A stretch of DNA of 32,500 bases from Neocallimastix lanati (nom. inval.) (Eukaryota; Neocallimastigomycota; Neocallimastigomycetes; Neocallimastigales; Neocallimastigaceae), in NCBI GenBank assembly GCA_016946835.1, contig JACVTC010000008.1:1802501-1835000 (forward strand). Direction: 5' to 3'. The first letter of the stretch is position 1. Every line of letters begins with the position of its first letter. A program made the translations under genes and the position numbers. Positions 21,250-32,500 of this stretch are shown in pieces. The notes beneath the pieces were generated by a model. The model ran no database searches, had not been told where the DNA came from, and was given only the letters and a program-made list of their open reading frames with translations.

Positions 21250-32500
<11,251 letters not shown>

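Overview
The window is extremely AT-rich, intron-containing eukaryotic DNA. It holds two large, divergently oriented protein genes, both cut by a window edge, separated by about 12.4 kb of low-complexity DNA. Exons are rich in Asn, Ser, Thr and acidic runs made of pure microsatellite codons. Introns are 160-570 nt with GTAAG/GTAAT/GTAAC donors, and homopolymers are long. A Rim15-type kinase is a fungal hallmark. Together these features suggest an anaerobic gut fungus (Neocallimastigomycota), but that lineage is an inference from style and composition; no marker gene here proves it.

Left part (1-8792, minus strand): one gene with a short first exon, a 212-nt intron and a single uninterrupted exon that runs off the window start, giving at least 2860 residues. 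The N-terminus is a divergent kinesin-like motor fold. Its P-loop is intact, but the switch I and switch II signatures are lost. A long tail follows with coding minisatellites, about 400 residues of coiled coil, a pure poly-Asn tract, Lys-rich patches and a Thr/Pro/Tyr-rich C-terminal region. Three SxIP motifs hint at microtubule plus-end binding through EB1. This is the most unusual item in the window.

Middle (8793-21249): no gene supported. It contains a GC-richer, stop-riddled island at about 12.18-12.82 kb (possible mobile-element remnant), two pairs of decayed tandem duplications (13.79-14.43 and 14.77-15.29 kb), a large AAAAT array flanked by copies of a 47-bp unit, heptanucleotide and tetranucleotide arrays, and long A/T homopolymers.

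Right part (21250-32500, plus strand): a six-exon gene, open at the window end (at least 3109 residues), for a Rim15/Greatwall-type AGC kinase. In order it has RRxS-rich N-terminal segments, the conserved Rim15 helical region, a PAS domain, acidic linkers, a C2HC zinc finger, a 70-Asn run, and a kinase domain split by a roughly 120-residue activation-segment insert and by two introns. In yeast, Rim15 integrates PKA/TOR nutrient signals. Eight RRxS sites, three of them in a repeated motif, suggest similar PKA control here. The two genes face away from each other, and nothing in the sequence links their functions.
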